Below, piece by piece: positions 25,310 to 33,898 of a DNA stretch of 64,000 nucleotides. Source of the stretch: Clostridia bacterium (GTDB lineage Bacteria > Bacillota > Clostridia > Oscillospirales > CAG-382); contig JAFSCS010000031.1 of the NCBI GenBank assembly GCA_017436675.1, positions 1 through 64,000 on the forward strand. Reading direction: 5' to 3'. Both the position numbers and the translations under genes were made by a program. Within the stretch, counting starts at the first letter, position 1, and each line of letters starts with the position of its first letter. The notes beneath the pieces are model-generated. The model worked only from the letters and a program-made list of their open reading frames with translations, made no database searches and was not told where the DNA came from.

Positions 25310-25957
25310 ATGGCAACAGCATTAATTTACGGAGCGCCCGGCTCAGGCAAAACAATTAACACAACACGGATTCCGGGCAAAACACTTTTATTGAGTAGCG
25401 ATAACTCGGCATCGGTTCTTAAAAACTTTGACCGACCGAACCTCATTATTAAAGAGGTAAAAAACTTTCAAGAGTTTATAGATGCTTTTGAGGCTGCTAC
25501 CACAAACAAACAATATGACAATATCATCGTGGATTGTCTCACCGACCTTATCGACGCATATATCGTCGAAATCCGCGAGAACGGATTTTCGGGTGATATC
25601 CGTCAATACTACCTCGCAATTTACACAAAAGTTAAATACCTCGTTCGTAAAGCCGCGTTCTGCGACACAAACTGTATTTTTAATTGTTGGGAAGATAGCG
25701 AAATGGGAGAGTTGAGTTCGGGAGAAATGGCAAGATGTGTTTCACCGATGCTCCCTGCGAAGATCAAGCAACAAGTATGTGGATTGTGCAACGTCGTAGC
25801 TCGTGTTTCGTCTGCGATGGATAAGCAGAACAACCGCCAATGGTATTTCCACACAATGGCGGGCAAGGAAACGATTATGGCGAAAGACCAACTTTACCTC
25901 CGCAATTCTTGTATGCCCGAAGATTTGTTCACCAAACCGCAGGAGGCTAAGAAGTGA
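25310..25957 (+). CDS. Phage AAA-type ATPase, Sak4-like recombination protein
   Basis: A 215-residue P-loop protein with Walker A GAPGSGKT at residues 8-15 and a Walker B region IIVDCLTDLID near 77. The size, the RecA-core type and its position between an exonuclease and DUF669 match phage nucleotide-binding proteins of the Sak4 type, which act as single-strand annealing or RecA-like factors. A kinase-like role is a less likely alternative. The stop overlaps the next gene by 4 bases. Confidence 0.7.
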   Translation: MATALIYGAPGSGKTINTTRIPGKTLLLSSDNSASVLKNFDRPNLIIKEVKNFQEFIDAFEAATTNKQYDNIIVDCLTDLIDAYIVEIRENGFSGDIRQYYLAIYTKVKYLVRKAAFCDTNCIFNCWEDSEMGELSSGEMARCVSPMLPAKIKQQVCGLCNVVARVSSAMDKQNNRQWYFHTMAGKETIMAKDQLYLRNSCMPEDLFTKPQEAKK

Positions 25958-26502
25958 AATTCATAGAAGTATATGAAAAATACATAGAACGTCAGGGCGC
26001 GAAAGAGTTCCTTGAATGGCTCAAAACGACGGATTTCTTTTCCGCACCCGCAAGCACTCGCTTTCACGAAGATTACGCGGGAGGACTTGCGGAACACTCC
26101 GTAAACGTTTTTAACGAACTCGTTAGGCTACTTAAAGCCTATCCCGAAGTTAAGGTATCGGCAGAAACCGCCGCTATCGTATCTCTACTCCACGATGTTT
26201 GCAAAGCTGATTGTTACAAAGTAGAGTATCGAAACCGCAAGAACGAATACGGACAATGGGAACAATACCCGTTTTACACATTCAAAGAAGATTTTTGTTA
26301 CGGAGGTCACGGCAGTAAATCCGTGTATTTGGTACAAAAATTTATGCCGCTCTCCAAAGAAGAAGCGGTAGCGATTAACTGTCACATGGGCGTTGAAAAC
26401 GGAAACTACGCCGTTACCGACGCATTTAGAGCTTATCCATTAGCATTTCTGCTACACACGGCAGATATGAGTTCAACAATAAATTTTAATAAGGAGATAT
26501 AA
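25954..26502 (+). CDS. HD-domain phosphohydrolase
   Basis: A 182-residue protein with a histidine after LAE (LAEHSVNVFNELVRLL), the HD pair in SLLHDVCKADCYK, histidines in GGHGSKS and a late LLHTADMSS. This pattern is the HD hydrolase metal site. Phage members may act on nucleotides or nucleic acid ends; the substrate is not clear. It begins with ATGA overlap after the ATPase gene and lies 2 bases before the DUF669 gene, in one operon. Confidence 0.8.
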   Translation: MKFIEVYEKYIERQGAKEFLEWLKTTDFFSAPASTRFHEDYAGGLAEHSVNVFNELVRLLKAYPEVKVSAETAAIVSLLHDVCKADCYKVEYRNRKNEYGQWEQYPFYTFKEDFCYGGHGSKSVYLVQKFMPLSKEEAVAINCHMGVENGNYAVTDAFRAYPLAFLLHTADMSSTINFNKEI

Positions 26503-26504
26503 AA

Positions 26505-26972
26505 ATGGCTAATTGGACTTTTAACCCCCAAGATTACTCAGAAAACGATTTCGCCCCCATTCCTAAAGGCGACCACCGCGTAAGGATAAACGACGTTGTG
26601 GAAAAGAAATTTAGTTCAGGAAACGAAGGTTTTGAAATAACACTCGATGTATCGGGTTACGGCTCGAAACTGTGGTTTTACCTTGTCTTAGATGCAAACG
26701 ATCCGAAGCGTACAAATCAACGCATCGGTGAGTTTTTCGAGTCATTCAACATCGGAGATTTAAACCTCACACACTACCGCGCTTGGATCGGTAAAATCGG
26801 TGGCGTTCGTGTCAAACACGAAGAATACAACGGCGAAAGCAGAGCAAAAGTAGCGTTCTGCCTCAAACAAAAAAACCAAGAAAAGCTCCCCGCTTGGAGG
26901 GGTGAAGCACTTGCAACGCCTACCGCAAACTTTGAAACTATCACACCCGACGAAGAATTGCCGTTTGATTGA
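26505..26972 (+). CDS. DUF669 phage protein, probable single-strand DNA binding
   Basis: A 155-residue protein beginning WTFNPQDYSENDFAPIPKGDHRVRI, the typical DUF669 opening. The pattern of beta strands and the acidic tail ending DEELPFD resemble single-strand DNA-binding proteins. DUF669 genes usually sit beside Sak4-like ATPases, as here. Binding to DNA is inferred from family context. Confidence 0.8.
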   Translation: MANWTFNPQDYSENDFAPIPKGDHRVRINDVVEKKFSSGNEGFEITLDVSGYGSKLWFYLVLDANDPKRTNQRIGEFFESFNIGDLNLTHYRAWIGKIGGVRVKHEEYNGESRAKVAFCLKQKNQEKLPAWRGEALATPTANFETITPDEELPFD

Positions 26973-26973
26973 T

Positions 26974-27615
26974 ATGGGAAAGCTCATAGATTTAACGGGT
27001 CAGCGTTTCGGTAGGCTCATAGTGGTTAATTTGGCGGGTCGCGATAATTTTCGACAAGCCGTATGGAACTGTGTTTGCGATTGTGGAAATACGACACAAG
27101 TTCGTAGCAATAATCTTCGCAATGGCTCGACAACAAGTTGTGGTTGTTTTCATAGAAAAAGGGCAAAAGAAACTCACGAAATTCACGGTTTTAGATACAC
27201 TCGGTTGTTCTCTATTTGGTGTGGTATGAAGCAGCGTTGCTACAACCCTAAATACCATAATTACCCAAGATATGGTGGACGCGGAATCGTTATTTGTGAA
27301 GCGTGGAAAAACGATTTTATTTCCTTTCAAGAATGGGCGATTGCTAATGGTTATTCCGATGAACTAACCATCGACAGGATAGATGTAAACGGAAATTACG
27401 AACCGTCTAACTGCCGATGGGCGACGCAAAAAACACAATGCAACAACAAGCGAAATAATCGCTTTATTGAATATAACGGAGAAACCCACACCTTGCAAGA
27501 GTGGGCGCAGAAAATTGGCATCTGCCACACGACGCTGATTGAACGCATTAAACGATGGGGTTCTATCGAAGAAGCGTTGACTATTCCCAAAGGAGGAAAA
27601 CAACGATGGGGATAA
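26974..27615 (+). CDS. Homing-endonuclease-like protein (HNH/AP2 group)
   Basis: A 213-residue protein. The N-terminal LTGQRFGRLIV plus a CVCDCGN...SCGC cysteine cluster (about residues 33-60) forms a zinc-binding module. WCGMKQRCYNPKYHNYPRYGGRG and LTIDRIDVNGNYEPSNCRWAT are hallmarks of free-standing phage homing-type endonucleases related to the HNH and AP2 groups. The C-terminal part looks like a DNA-binding repeat (LQEWAQKIGI). The ATG follows the previous stop by 1 base with no strong ribosome site. It is probably a selfish gene inserted in the replication operon, directly before a helicase gene that is broken. Confidence 0.7.
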   Translation: MGKLIDLTGQRFGRLIVVNLAGRDNFRQAVWNCVCDCGNTTQVRSNNLRNGSTTSCGCFHRKRAKETHEIHGFRYTRLFSIWCGMKQRCYNPKYHNYPRYGGRGIVICEAWKNDFISFQEWAIANGYSDELTIDRIDVNGNYEPSNCRWATQKTQCNNKRNNRFIEYNGETHTLQEWAQKIGICHTTLIERIKRWGSIEEALTIPKGGKQRWG

Positions 27616-28963
27616 CGCTATATGACTATCAAAATGACCTTTATATACGCTCTAAAAACTCTTTTAAGGAGGGCAATCGCAGGGTGCTTGTTGTAGCGCC
27701 CTGCGGATAGGAGCGGGCAAGAGTTATTTGTTCTTGAAAATGTGCGAGAGTGCCACCAATAAAGGAAACAAGGTGTTAGTTCTCGTTCATAGGAAAGAAC
27801 TCGCAGAACAACATAAACAGTTGCTTAAGGATAACGGGCTTGATACCGAAAACATTCGTGTTGCGTTGTTTTGGTCGGAGGCAAACAGACTTGGAAAATA
27901 CGACAACCCCGATCTTATCATCGCTGACGAAGCCCATTGGATACCACAAACTTTGAGGAAGGTGTTAGATTACTACGATTGCAGAGTTATAGCCTTAACT
28001 GCTACCCCGTGTCGTCTTTCGGGCGATCCTATGGGCGCGGTGTACGAGGATATGGTTGTAGGAATTGGAGTAAAAGAGTTAATTGAAAGAAAACGACTCG
28101 CTCCCTATGACTACTACTCCGTGCCTGTCGTAGATGTATCGGGCCTTTCGGTAAATCGTGGAGATTATGTAATAGGCGAAGCGGAAGAACTTTTATCCAA
28201 ACCTGCCATATACGGCGATGTGATAGAAAGCTATGAAAAATATGCAGAAAACAAAAAAACCATAGTTTACTGCACGAGTATAAAACACTCACAAAGCGTA
28301 GCAGAAGCATTTAAAAACGCGGGGTTCAAAGCTGCCCACATGGATAGTAACACCCCAAAAGCAGAGCGAATAAAGATTATGGATGATTTCCGCAACGGCG
28401 ATATACAAATTATTTGTAACGTTATGTTGATTGTCGAAGGAATATCGGTATCGGATTGTGAGTGTTGCATACTGCTTAGACCCACTTTGAGTACAACGAT
28501 TTTTATACAAAGTGCTATGCGGTGTATGCGATACAAGGAAGGTAAACGCGCGGTGATAATCGATATGGTCGCTAATTATCTAAAACTCGGTATGCCCGAC
28601 GAGGACAGAGAATGGAGTTTGGATAAGCCCATAAAGCACCGCAAAGACATCAACCCCGAAGGCGATTTTTATATCCGAACGTGTAAAAAATGCTTCAAAG
28701 TGTTCAAGACCGCTCCCGTATGTCCGTACTGCGGAGAAACATATCCGTTGCACCCAAGAGAGATTAAAGCACACGAGAATATCGAACTTGCAAGAATAAC
28801 GGCAGAACAAGCCGAAGAAGCGGAGCAAAAGCGTAAGCAAGCTCGAATGGAGCAAGGCAGAGCGCAGACGTTCGAGGAACTACTTGCAATAGGTAGAGCC
28901 AAAGGATATAAAAACCCCGCTTATTGGGCGCAACAAGTAATGAGAGGAAGGAAAAGACAATGA
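27606..28963 (+). pseudogene. SF2 DEAH-type helicase, frameshifted at Walker A
   Basis: The first 34 codons from the ATG at 27606 (YDYQNDLYIRSKNSF, then VLVVAPCG) are the normal start of a phage SF2 helicase, but a TAG follows at 27708. The remaining protein continues in another frame as GAGKSYLFLK to 28963. The two halves together would read APC-GAGKS, so about five extra bases (within GGATAGGA at 27705-27712) seem inserted. The second part has DEAH (IIADEAHWI), a TATPCR motif III, helicase motifs V-VI (QSAMRCMR) and a C-terminal zinc ribbon. A TTG at 27728 could start a product lacking Walker A. Confidence 0.8.
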
Positions 28964-31206
28964 GTTTCACAATAGGTAGTTTATTCGACGGCTCGGGCGG
29001 TTTTCCGCTATCAGCATTTATGTGTGGCGGTGTGCCTGTGTGGGCATCCGAAATCGAGCCGTATCCAATAGCAGTAACTACATCAAGGTTTCCATATATG
29101 AAACATATCGGTAGCGTCACCGATGTAAATGGCGCAAATGTAGAACCCGTGGACGTTATCACATTCGGTTCACCTTGTCAAGATTTATCCGTGGCGGGTA
29201 AACGAGCAGGATTGAAGCACGAAGATAACGGCGACGACGAAACAACACGAAGCGGTTTGTTTATGGAAGCCGTAAGAATTATTAAAGAAATGAGGGAGAA
29301 GACCAATGGAGAATATCCAAAATTCGCAGTATGGGAAAACGTTCCCGGAGCCTTTAGTAGCAACAAAGGAGAGGACTTCCGTATCGTCCTCGAAGAACTT
29401 ATTAAAATCGTCGAGCCGTCAGCCGTTATGCCTGATGTTCCTAAATTCGGATGGGCTTACGCCGACAGTTATAGCGGAAACGGATGGAGCATCGCTTACC
29501 GAGTTCTTGACGCTCAATATTGGGGAGTCGCCCAACGTCGCAGAAGAATCTACCTTGTCCTCGATCTTAGAGGTCAATGCGCCCGAAAAGTATTATTTGA
29601 GCGCGAAGGCTTGCGAGGGTATTTTACGGAGGGCAGAACGCCGTGGCAAACAACTCCCGCCGATGTTGAAAGAAGCGTTGGAGCAAATGATAGCGCGGTC
29701 GGATGCGACCTTTACAACCATACACTAACAGGCGATAAGGCAGTAACGCTAAACGCTAATAGTGGCACAAGTGCAAACCACGCAGGTCCTACGGTCGCAA
29801 TCCCTTATACATTAAAAATCCGTTCGGGTGTATCGGTCGATAGTTACGGCAAGGCGGCGGGAAAAGGTGCTTTGATTCAAAAAAATCTTTCCGCTACGCT
29901 TGGAGTGAGTCAAGACCAATACCTCTTTCAGCCCGTATGTTACGGCATCGGTGCATACGATAGTAACGCTATGAAATCGGATAACCCTCATAGCGGTATC
30001 TATGAAGCTGACACGAGCCGAACGCTCGATGTGAATGGTGGCAACCCCGCTTGTAATCAAGGCGGGATAGCGATAGTACAAGGTATTGACGGATATAATG
30101 CCGATGTCACGGGAGACAAAGCGGCGACGCTCGGCGTGAACTGCGGAATGTCAACGGGTAGAAACGGCGTAATAACAGTTGAACCCGGCATAGCTGCAAG
30201 AGAGGGCGGTCACATATACGAAGGCGTAAGCGGTGGTAACGTGCCGATGGTGATGGAAACGGTTGGAGTAGATTGCTACAACCTCTGCACCACGGGAGGC
30301 GTTGGGCGTACCGTTACCACGGCAAGCGGCGGTTTAAATGAACATATCCCCGTTGTTATGTGTATGGCTACCCAACAAGGCGGTGCAGAAATCGCAGAAA
30401 ATCTCTGCCCCACCATTACGGCGGCGGCAGGTATGAGCGGAAACAATCAACCCGTAGCGGTTTATGAAGAAACCGTAGCGCTCGAAGGCAACGGACAACG
30501 CCCCTCTCACAGAGGCGACGGATATTCCGTAACCGATAAGAGTTATACGCTTAACTCTACGGAGGTACACGGCGTTGTATATGCGGTAGATCAGGGTGGT
30601 GGCAAATCACAAGCGAATGTTTCTGAAAATCTATCACCCACACTTACTTGCACTCACGGAGGCGAACCCGCGGTATGTCTCGGCATAGGTATTCAATCCT
30701 CGCAAGGTGTAGATAAAATTGGTGAAGATTTGTCGCCTTGTCTTATCAATGGTAGCAATCCCGGTTGGCAAAACGGCGTAGCATACGCTGAATGCCTCGA
30801 AACATTCCATTGTACGACGGAGGAAAACAAAGCTCAACCGTTAAAAGCGAGGGATTATAAAGACCCGCTAACGGTAGTATATTCCGATACATCGCCGAAA
30901 TACATAGTTCGCCGTCTCACACCTACCGAGTGTGCGAGATTACAAGGTTTTCCCGATCGATGGGGCGATATTGACAAGAAAACCGAGTTTACCGATGAAG
31001 AATATCAGTTTTGGCTCAATGTTCGTAATACTCACGCTGAAATCAATGGTAAGCAAGTTAAGGAATACGACAAAAAGCAAATGCTCACTTGGTATAACAA
31101 GCTGCACAACGATTCGGCAGAGTATAAACTGTGGGGCAACGGCATCGCCCTTCCGTGTGCTTTATATGTAATGCAAGGAATAGCAGAAATCGTAGAGCAA
31201 CATTGA
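28960..31206 (+). CDS. C5-cytosine DNA methyltransferase with a long repeat insertion
   Basis: A 748-residue protein, about twice the usual size. Catalytic parts in order: SLFDGSGG (AdoMet site), GSPCQDLSVAGKR with the catalytic cysteine, WENVPGAFSS, and WGVAQRRRRIYLV. From about residue 240 to 630 there are roughly ten imperfect repeats of an (x)T-L-x(4-8)-G-x(n)-V type, occupying the place of the target-recognition domain. The enzyme then resumes with RRLTPTECARLQGFPD and WGNGIALPCA. It probably methylates phage DNA against host restriction. The ATG at 28960 overlaps the helicase stop. Confidence 0.85.
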   Translation: MSFTIGSLFDGSGGFPLSAFMCGGVPVWASEIEPYPIAVTTSRFPYMKHIGSVTDVNGANVEPVDVITFGSPCQDLSVAGKRAGLKHEDNGDDETTRSGLFMEAVRIIKEMREKTNGEYPKFAVWENVPGAFSSNKGEDFRIVLEELIKIVEPSAVMPDVPKFGWAYADSYSGNGWSIAYRVLDAQYWGVAQRRRRIYLVLDLRGQCARKVLFEREGLRGYFTEGRTPWQTTPADVERSVGANDSAVGCDLYNHTLTGDKAVTLNANSGTSANHAGPTVAIPYTLKIRSGVSVDSYGKAAGKGALIQKNLSATLGVSQDQYLFQPVCYGIGAYDSNAMKSDNPHSGIYEADTSRTLDVNGGNPACNQGGIAIVQGIDGYNADVTGDKAATLGVNCGMSTGRNGVITVEPGIAAREGGHIYEGVSGGNVPMVMETVGVDCYNLCTTGGVGRTVTTASGGLNEHIPVVMCMATQQGGAEIAENLCPTITAAAGMSGNNQPVAVYEETVALEGNGQRPSHRGDGYSVTDKSYTLNSTEVHGVVYAVDQGGGKSQANVSENLSPTLTCTHGGEPAVCLGIGIQSSQGVDKIGEDLSPCLINGSNPGWQNGVAYAECLETFHCTTEENKAQPLKARDYKDPLTVVYSDTSPKYIVRRLTPTECARLQGFPDRWGDIDKKTEFTDEEYQFWLNVRNTHAEINGKQVKEYDKKQMLTWYNKLHNDSAEYKLWGNGIALPCALYVMQGIAEIVEQH

Positions 31207-31234
31207 TTGCCTTCACATATTAAGGAGGTACTTA

Positions 31235-32032
31235 ATGAAAGTAATCAAAATTGACCTTCCGCAAGAGTTACCGCAAGTTGAATTACACATATTCGCCGAC
31301 GAACATTTTGGCGACGAACATTGCGATGTTAAACGCCTAATGCAACGAATCGAATATGTGCGTGACACACCGACCGCGTATTGCATTTTAAACGGCGATA
31401 TTATCGACAATGCAACAAAGACGAGCATAGGTGACACATATACACAAACATTCAACCCTATGGAGCAGTTGCGGAGAGCAGTAGAAATCTTTGAGCCTAT
31501 CAAAGATAAAATTCTCTGCATCACACACGGCAACCACGAAAACCGCACATATTAAAAGGAAGGCATCAACCTCTCCGCATTGATGGCAACACAACTCGGT
31601 TTAGAGGATAGATACACTTCAACGTCTGCGGTAATGTTTGTTCGACTCGGAGCAGAAACCCGTGGACGAAAAGAATCAAACGGTAGTGGTTTGACACGCA
31701 GAATTTCTTACAGTTTATATGTCCTACATGGTAGTGGCGGTGGACGTAAAGAGGGTGCAAAGGCTATTCGACTTGCTGACTTAGCATCGATAATCGACAC
31801 CGATATTTACATTCACTCACACACACATTTACCGCTCATTATGAAGCAAGCGTTTCACCGAATCAATTATCAAAACAATAGCGTCGCGATTGTAGATAAG
31901 TTGTTCGTAAACACGGCGGCAAACCTCAATTATGGCGGTTATGGCGAGGCAGGGGCGTTTAAGCCTTCGAGTAAGGAAACTCCCATTATCTATTTGAGCG
32001 GAACAAATAAGAGTTTTGTAGCGAGGTTGTAA
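31235..32032 (+). pseudogene. Metallophosphoesterase gene with an in-frame TAA
   Basis: A single reading frame runs from the ATG at 31235 (after AAGGAGG) to 32032, interrupted only by TAA at 31553-31555. The upstream part holds the phosphoesterase motifs ADEHFG, LNGDIID and THGNHENR. The downstream part holds VLHGSGGG and HSHTHLP, the last two motifs of the same fold. Together they give a normal 265-residue phage phosphoesterase of the Mre11/SbcD group. The part after the stop has an ATG at 31580 but no good ribosome site. A nonsense mutation, read-through or sequence error could explain it. Confidence 0.8.
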
Positions 32033-32034
32033 AC

Positions 32035-32355
32035 GTGAATCAAGAAACAATTTTACAAAACAAAATAATCGTCGCTCTCTGTGAGCGTGGGTGTTTCGCG
32101 GTAAACCATACCGTCGGCGATTTCTATACGAAATACGGCGGTAGGGTTTCCGTGGGGAATCCGGGCGAGAGCGATATATGGGGGCATCGCCCCCACGATG
32201 GTAAAGCCTTCTATGTGGAGGTTAAAATGCCGGGCGAGAAGCCTCGCAAAGACCAACTTGATTTTATAGAGGCTATGAAAAATTCAGGTGCAATCGCGGG
32301 ATGGTGTACGTCCATCCCCGAAGCACTAAACATTGTGTTTGAAGGAGGAAACTAA
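32035..32355 (+). CDS. VRR-NUC domain nuclease
   Basis: A 106-residue protein starting at GTG. GNPGESDIWG, FYVEVKMPG and RKDQLDFIEAMKNSG give the E-x-K type nuclease site of stand-alone VRR-NUC proteins. These are phage structure-specific endonucleases usually found beside replication genes. The gene begins 2 bases after the phosphoesterase stop. Confidence 0.85.
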   Translation: MNQETILQNKIIVALCERGCFAVNHTVGDFYTKYGGRVSVGNPGESDIWGHRPHDGKAFYVEVKMPGEKPRKDQLDFIEAMKNSGAIAGWCTSIPEALNIVFEGGN

Positions 32356-32356
32356 G

Positions 32357-32461
32357 ATGTATGTAAATCCATTTTGGGTAGGCTTTTTGGTAGGTTTCAT
32401 CGTTGGGATCGCCACGCTTATTATGCTCGTTAATCTCAGCACAGGAAAGAAGGACGAATAA
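32357..32461 (+). CDS. Small membrane protein, 34 residues
   Basis: ATG after GGAGGAAACTAAG. One membrane helix (WVGFLVGFIVGIATLIMLV) is followed by a charged tail, STGKKDE. The function is unknown. The stop overlaps the start of the next gene. Confidence 0.5.
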   Translation: MYVNPFWVGFLVGFIVGIATLIMLVNLSTGKKDE

Positions 32462-32688
32462 TGAGACGGATCGAAAACGATTGTTGCAGTTGTGCAACGG
32501 ATACATACCCTTGTAGGGGGTCTTTATGCCCCCTGCTCAACGCAGAACATATCTATTGTGATAAGTGCAAATACGAGCTAACGGGCGATGTGTTTTTCAC
32601 ATACGACGGACAAGACCTCTGCCCCGATTGTATCATCGATGCACTTATCGAGGATGAAATAATCGAGAAGGAGGACCATTCGTTGTGA
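32461..32688 (+). CDS. Small zinc-ribbon protein
   Basis: A 75-residue protein with about ten cysteines, including CCSC, CDKCKYE and CPDC, so it probably binds zinc. It has an acidic tail. It overlaps its neighbours by 1 and 4 bases in the early accessory operon. The function is unknown. Confidence 0.5.
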   Translation: MRRIENDCCSCATDTYPCRGSLCPLLNAEHIYCDKCKYELTGDVFFTYDGQDLCPDCIIDALIEDEIIEKEDHSL

Positions 32689-32957
32689 AAGAAACGATTG
32701 TATTAGGATTGCTCGGTTTGTTAATGATTCTACTGCTTATCGAAATAGCGATTTCGCCCACGCTCGATGATGTCGTATGGTGTGAAGATACACATATCGT
32801 TCGACACGGTGAAACACTATGGAGCATATCAAAACTGTATTGTCCTGACTCGGTTGACCGCCGAGAATGGATTGACGAAATTAAGCAGCTTAACAATATC
32901 GGCGACACGATTTATGAAGGCGAAGAAATCATAGTTCTTGTGGAGGTAACGGAATAA
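32685..32957 (+). CDS. Membrane-anchored LysM-like protein
   Basis: A 90-residue protein from GTG after GAAGGAGG. An N-terminal membrane helix (LGLLGLLMILLLIEIAI) is followed by a LysM-like segment: HIVRHGETLWSISKLY, then INELN-like ending and GEEIIVLV. LysM binds N-acetylglucosamine polymers. A role at the cell wall, for example superinfection control, is inference. Confidence 0.65.
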   Translation: MKETIVLGLLGLLMILLLIEIAISPTLDDVVWCEDTHIVRHGETLWSISKLYCPDSVDRREWIDEIKQLNNIGDTIYEGEEIIVLVEVTE

Positions 32958-33106
32958 TGATGGATAAAAACAAAGCGTTAAAAATGATAGACGAGTATTT
33001 AACCGAGCCGAATAGTATTGCTCCCGAATGGGTAGAGTGCTTACTGTTTTGCCGTAAGTGTATTCAAAAAGCGGAGGAAAGCGACGATGAAAAACCCATG
33101 TTATGA
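32957..33106 (+). CDS. Small phage protein, 49 residues
   Basis: Begins ATGATG right after the LysM stop. Short acidic helical protein (ALKMIDEYLTEPNSIAPEW). Its end overlaps the next gene by 20 bases. Not recognised. Confidence 0.45.
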   Translation: MMDKNKALKMIDEYLTEPNSIAPEWVECLLFCRKCIQKAEESDDEKPML

Positions 33107-33269
33107 CATCAAAACAAAAACAGATTGCCCCGATCGTAAAGGGGGATGCAATAAAGACTGCGAAAAATGGGCGAAATGGTGCGAATTGCGGAACAAAGAC
33201 TACCGCAGAAGGCTCATGGTGTATTTAAGCAGCACCGAGGAATTAGAACGAAAACATAGGAGGTTTTAA
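33087..33269 (+). CDS. Small cysteine-rich phage protein
   Basis: A 60-residue protein with CYDIKTKTDCPDRKGGCNKDC, then a basic helical tail. It may bind zinc. It overlaps the preceding gene and ends 1 base before the next. The function is unknown. Confidence 0.5.
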   Translation: MKNPCYDIKTKTDCPDRKGGCNKDCEKWAKWCELRNKDYRRRLMVYLSSTEELERKHRRF

Positions 33270-33270
33270 T

Positions 33271-33465
33271 ATGACTTGCCCCCAATGTAACGGCAGAACG
33301 GAAATATACGACAGCCGACACGAAGACGATGCCGTGAACCGCAAGCGCCAATGTCGCAAATGCGGATATCGGTTTCAAACAATAGAAATAGACAAAGATT
33401 ATTACGAAAGGTTGGTTAAAAAGAAAGACGATGATTGTAGATTCAGGACACAGACACGAATTTGA
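33271..33465 (+). CDS. NrdR-like zinc ribbon protein
   Basis: A 64-residue protein: CPQCNG, DSRHEDDAVNRKRQCRKCGYRFQTIE. This is almost exactly the N-terminal zinc ribbon of the NrdR regulator of ribonucleotide reductase, without its ATP-cone. It overlaps the dATP/dGTP diphosphohydrolase gene by 35 bases. A regulatory or DNA-binding role in nucleotide metabolism is inferred. Confidence 0.65.
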   Translation: MTCPQCNGRTEIYDSRHEDDAVNRKRQCRKCGYRFQTIEIDKDYYERLVKKKDDDCRFRTQTRI

Positions 33466-33898
33466 TTTGGGAGCGGTGAGAGACGTTCAAGAGGGTAAAG
33501 GCCGTTGTGATCTTCTCCCTCTCGACGTAGTAGCCGAATTATATAACGACGATATTTTTTCGGATATTAATAATTTTATAAGAAGCGGTGACACGGCGCA
33601 CTTATACGAGGTGTTGAAAAAGATAGCACCTAAATTCGGTAGTTATTCAACAATGTTGCTCGAAGTATCCATACATTTCGAGGAAGGCGCGAAAAAATAT
33701 AATGAGCGAAATTGGGAAAAAGGCATAAATGCAAAAAATTATATCAATAGTGGCGTAAGACACCTCTTAAAGTGGATACGAGGCGACGAGGACGAAAATC
33801 ACGAGAGGGCGTTCGTATTTAACATTATGTGTTGTATATGGACTTGTAAGAACAAGCCCGAATTGAATGATTTCAGAAAGGAAACAGAGAATGATTAA
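33431..33898 (+). CDS. dATP/dGTP diphosphohydrolase-like protein (MazZ/DUF5664 type)
   Basis: A 155-residue all-helical protein. GAVRDVQEGKGRCDLLPLD, HFEEGAKKYNERNWEKGI and SGVRHLLKWIRGDEDENH contain the conserved acidic and histidine residues of the phage dATP/dGTP diphosphohydrolase family (PF18909 type). Such enzymes reshape the dNTP pool; in some phages this supports 2-aminoadenine DNA. No PurZ or DpoZ is seen in this window, so that system is not claimed. A ThyX-like gene follows directly. Confidence 0.75.
   Translation: MIVDSGHRHEFDLGAVRDVQEGKGRCDLLPLDVVAELYNDDIFSDINNFIRSGDTAHLYEVLKKIAPKFGSYSTMLLEVSIHFEEGAKKYNERNWEKGINAKNYINSGVRHLLKWIRGDEDENHERAFVFNIMCCIWTCKNKPELNDFRKETEND

Noticed and set aside
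29306-29728. 140-codon frame inside the methyltransferase gene, same strand
   Set aside because: It overlaps the catalytic QRRR region in another frame and has no convincing ribosome site.
31553-31555. Stop-codon reassignment (TAA read as sense) in the phage
   Set aside because: TAA, TAG and TGA all end many normal-length phage genes with a new ribosome site following, so a reassigned code is not supported.
33431-33898. Complete 2-aminoadenine (Z-genome) system
   Set aside because: Only a hydrolase-like gene is present; no PurZ or matching DNA polymerase is seen in the window.
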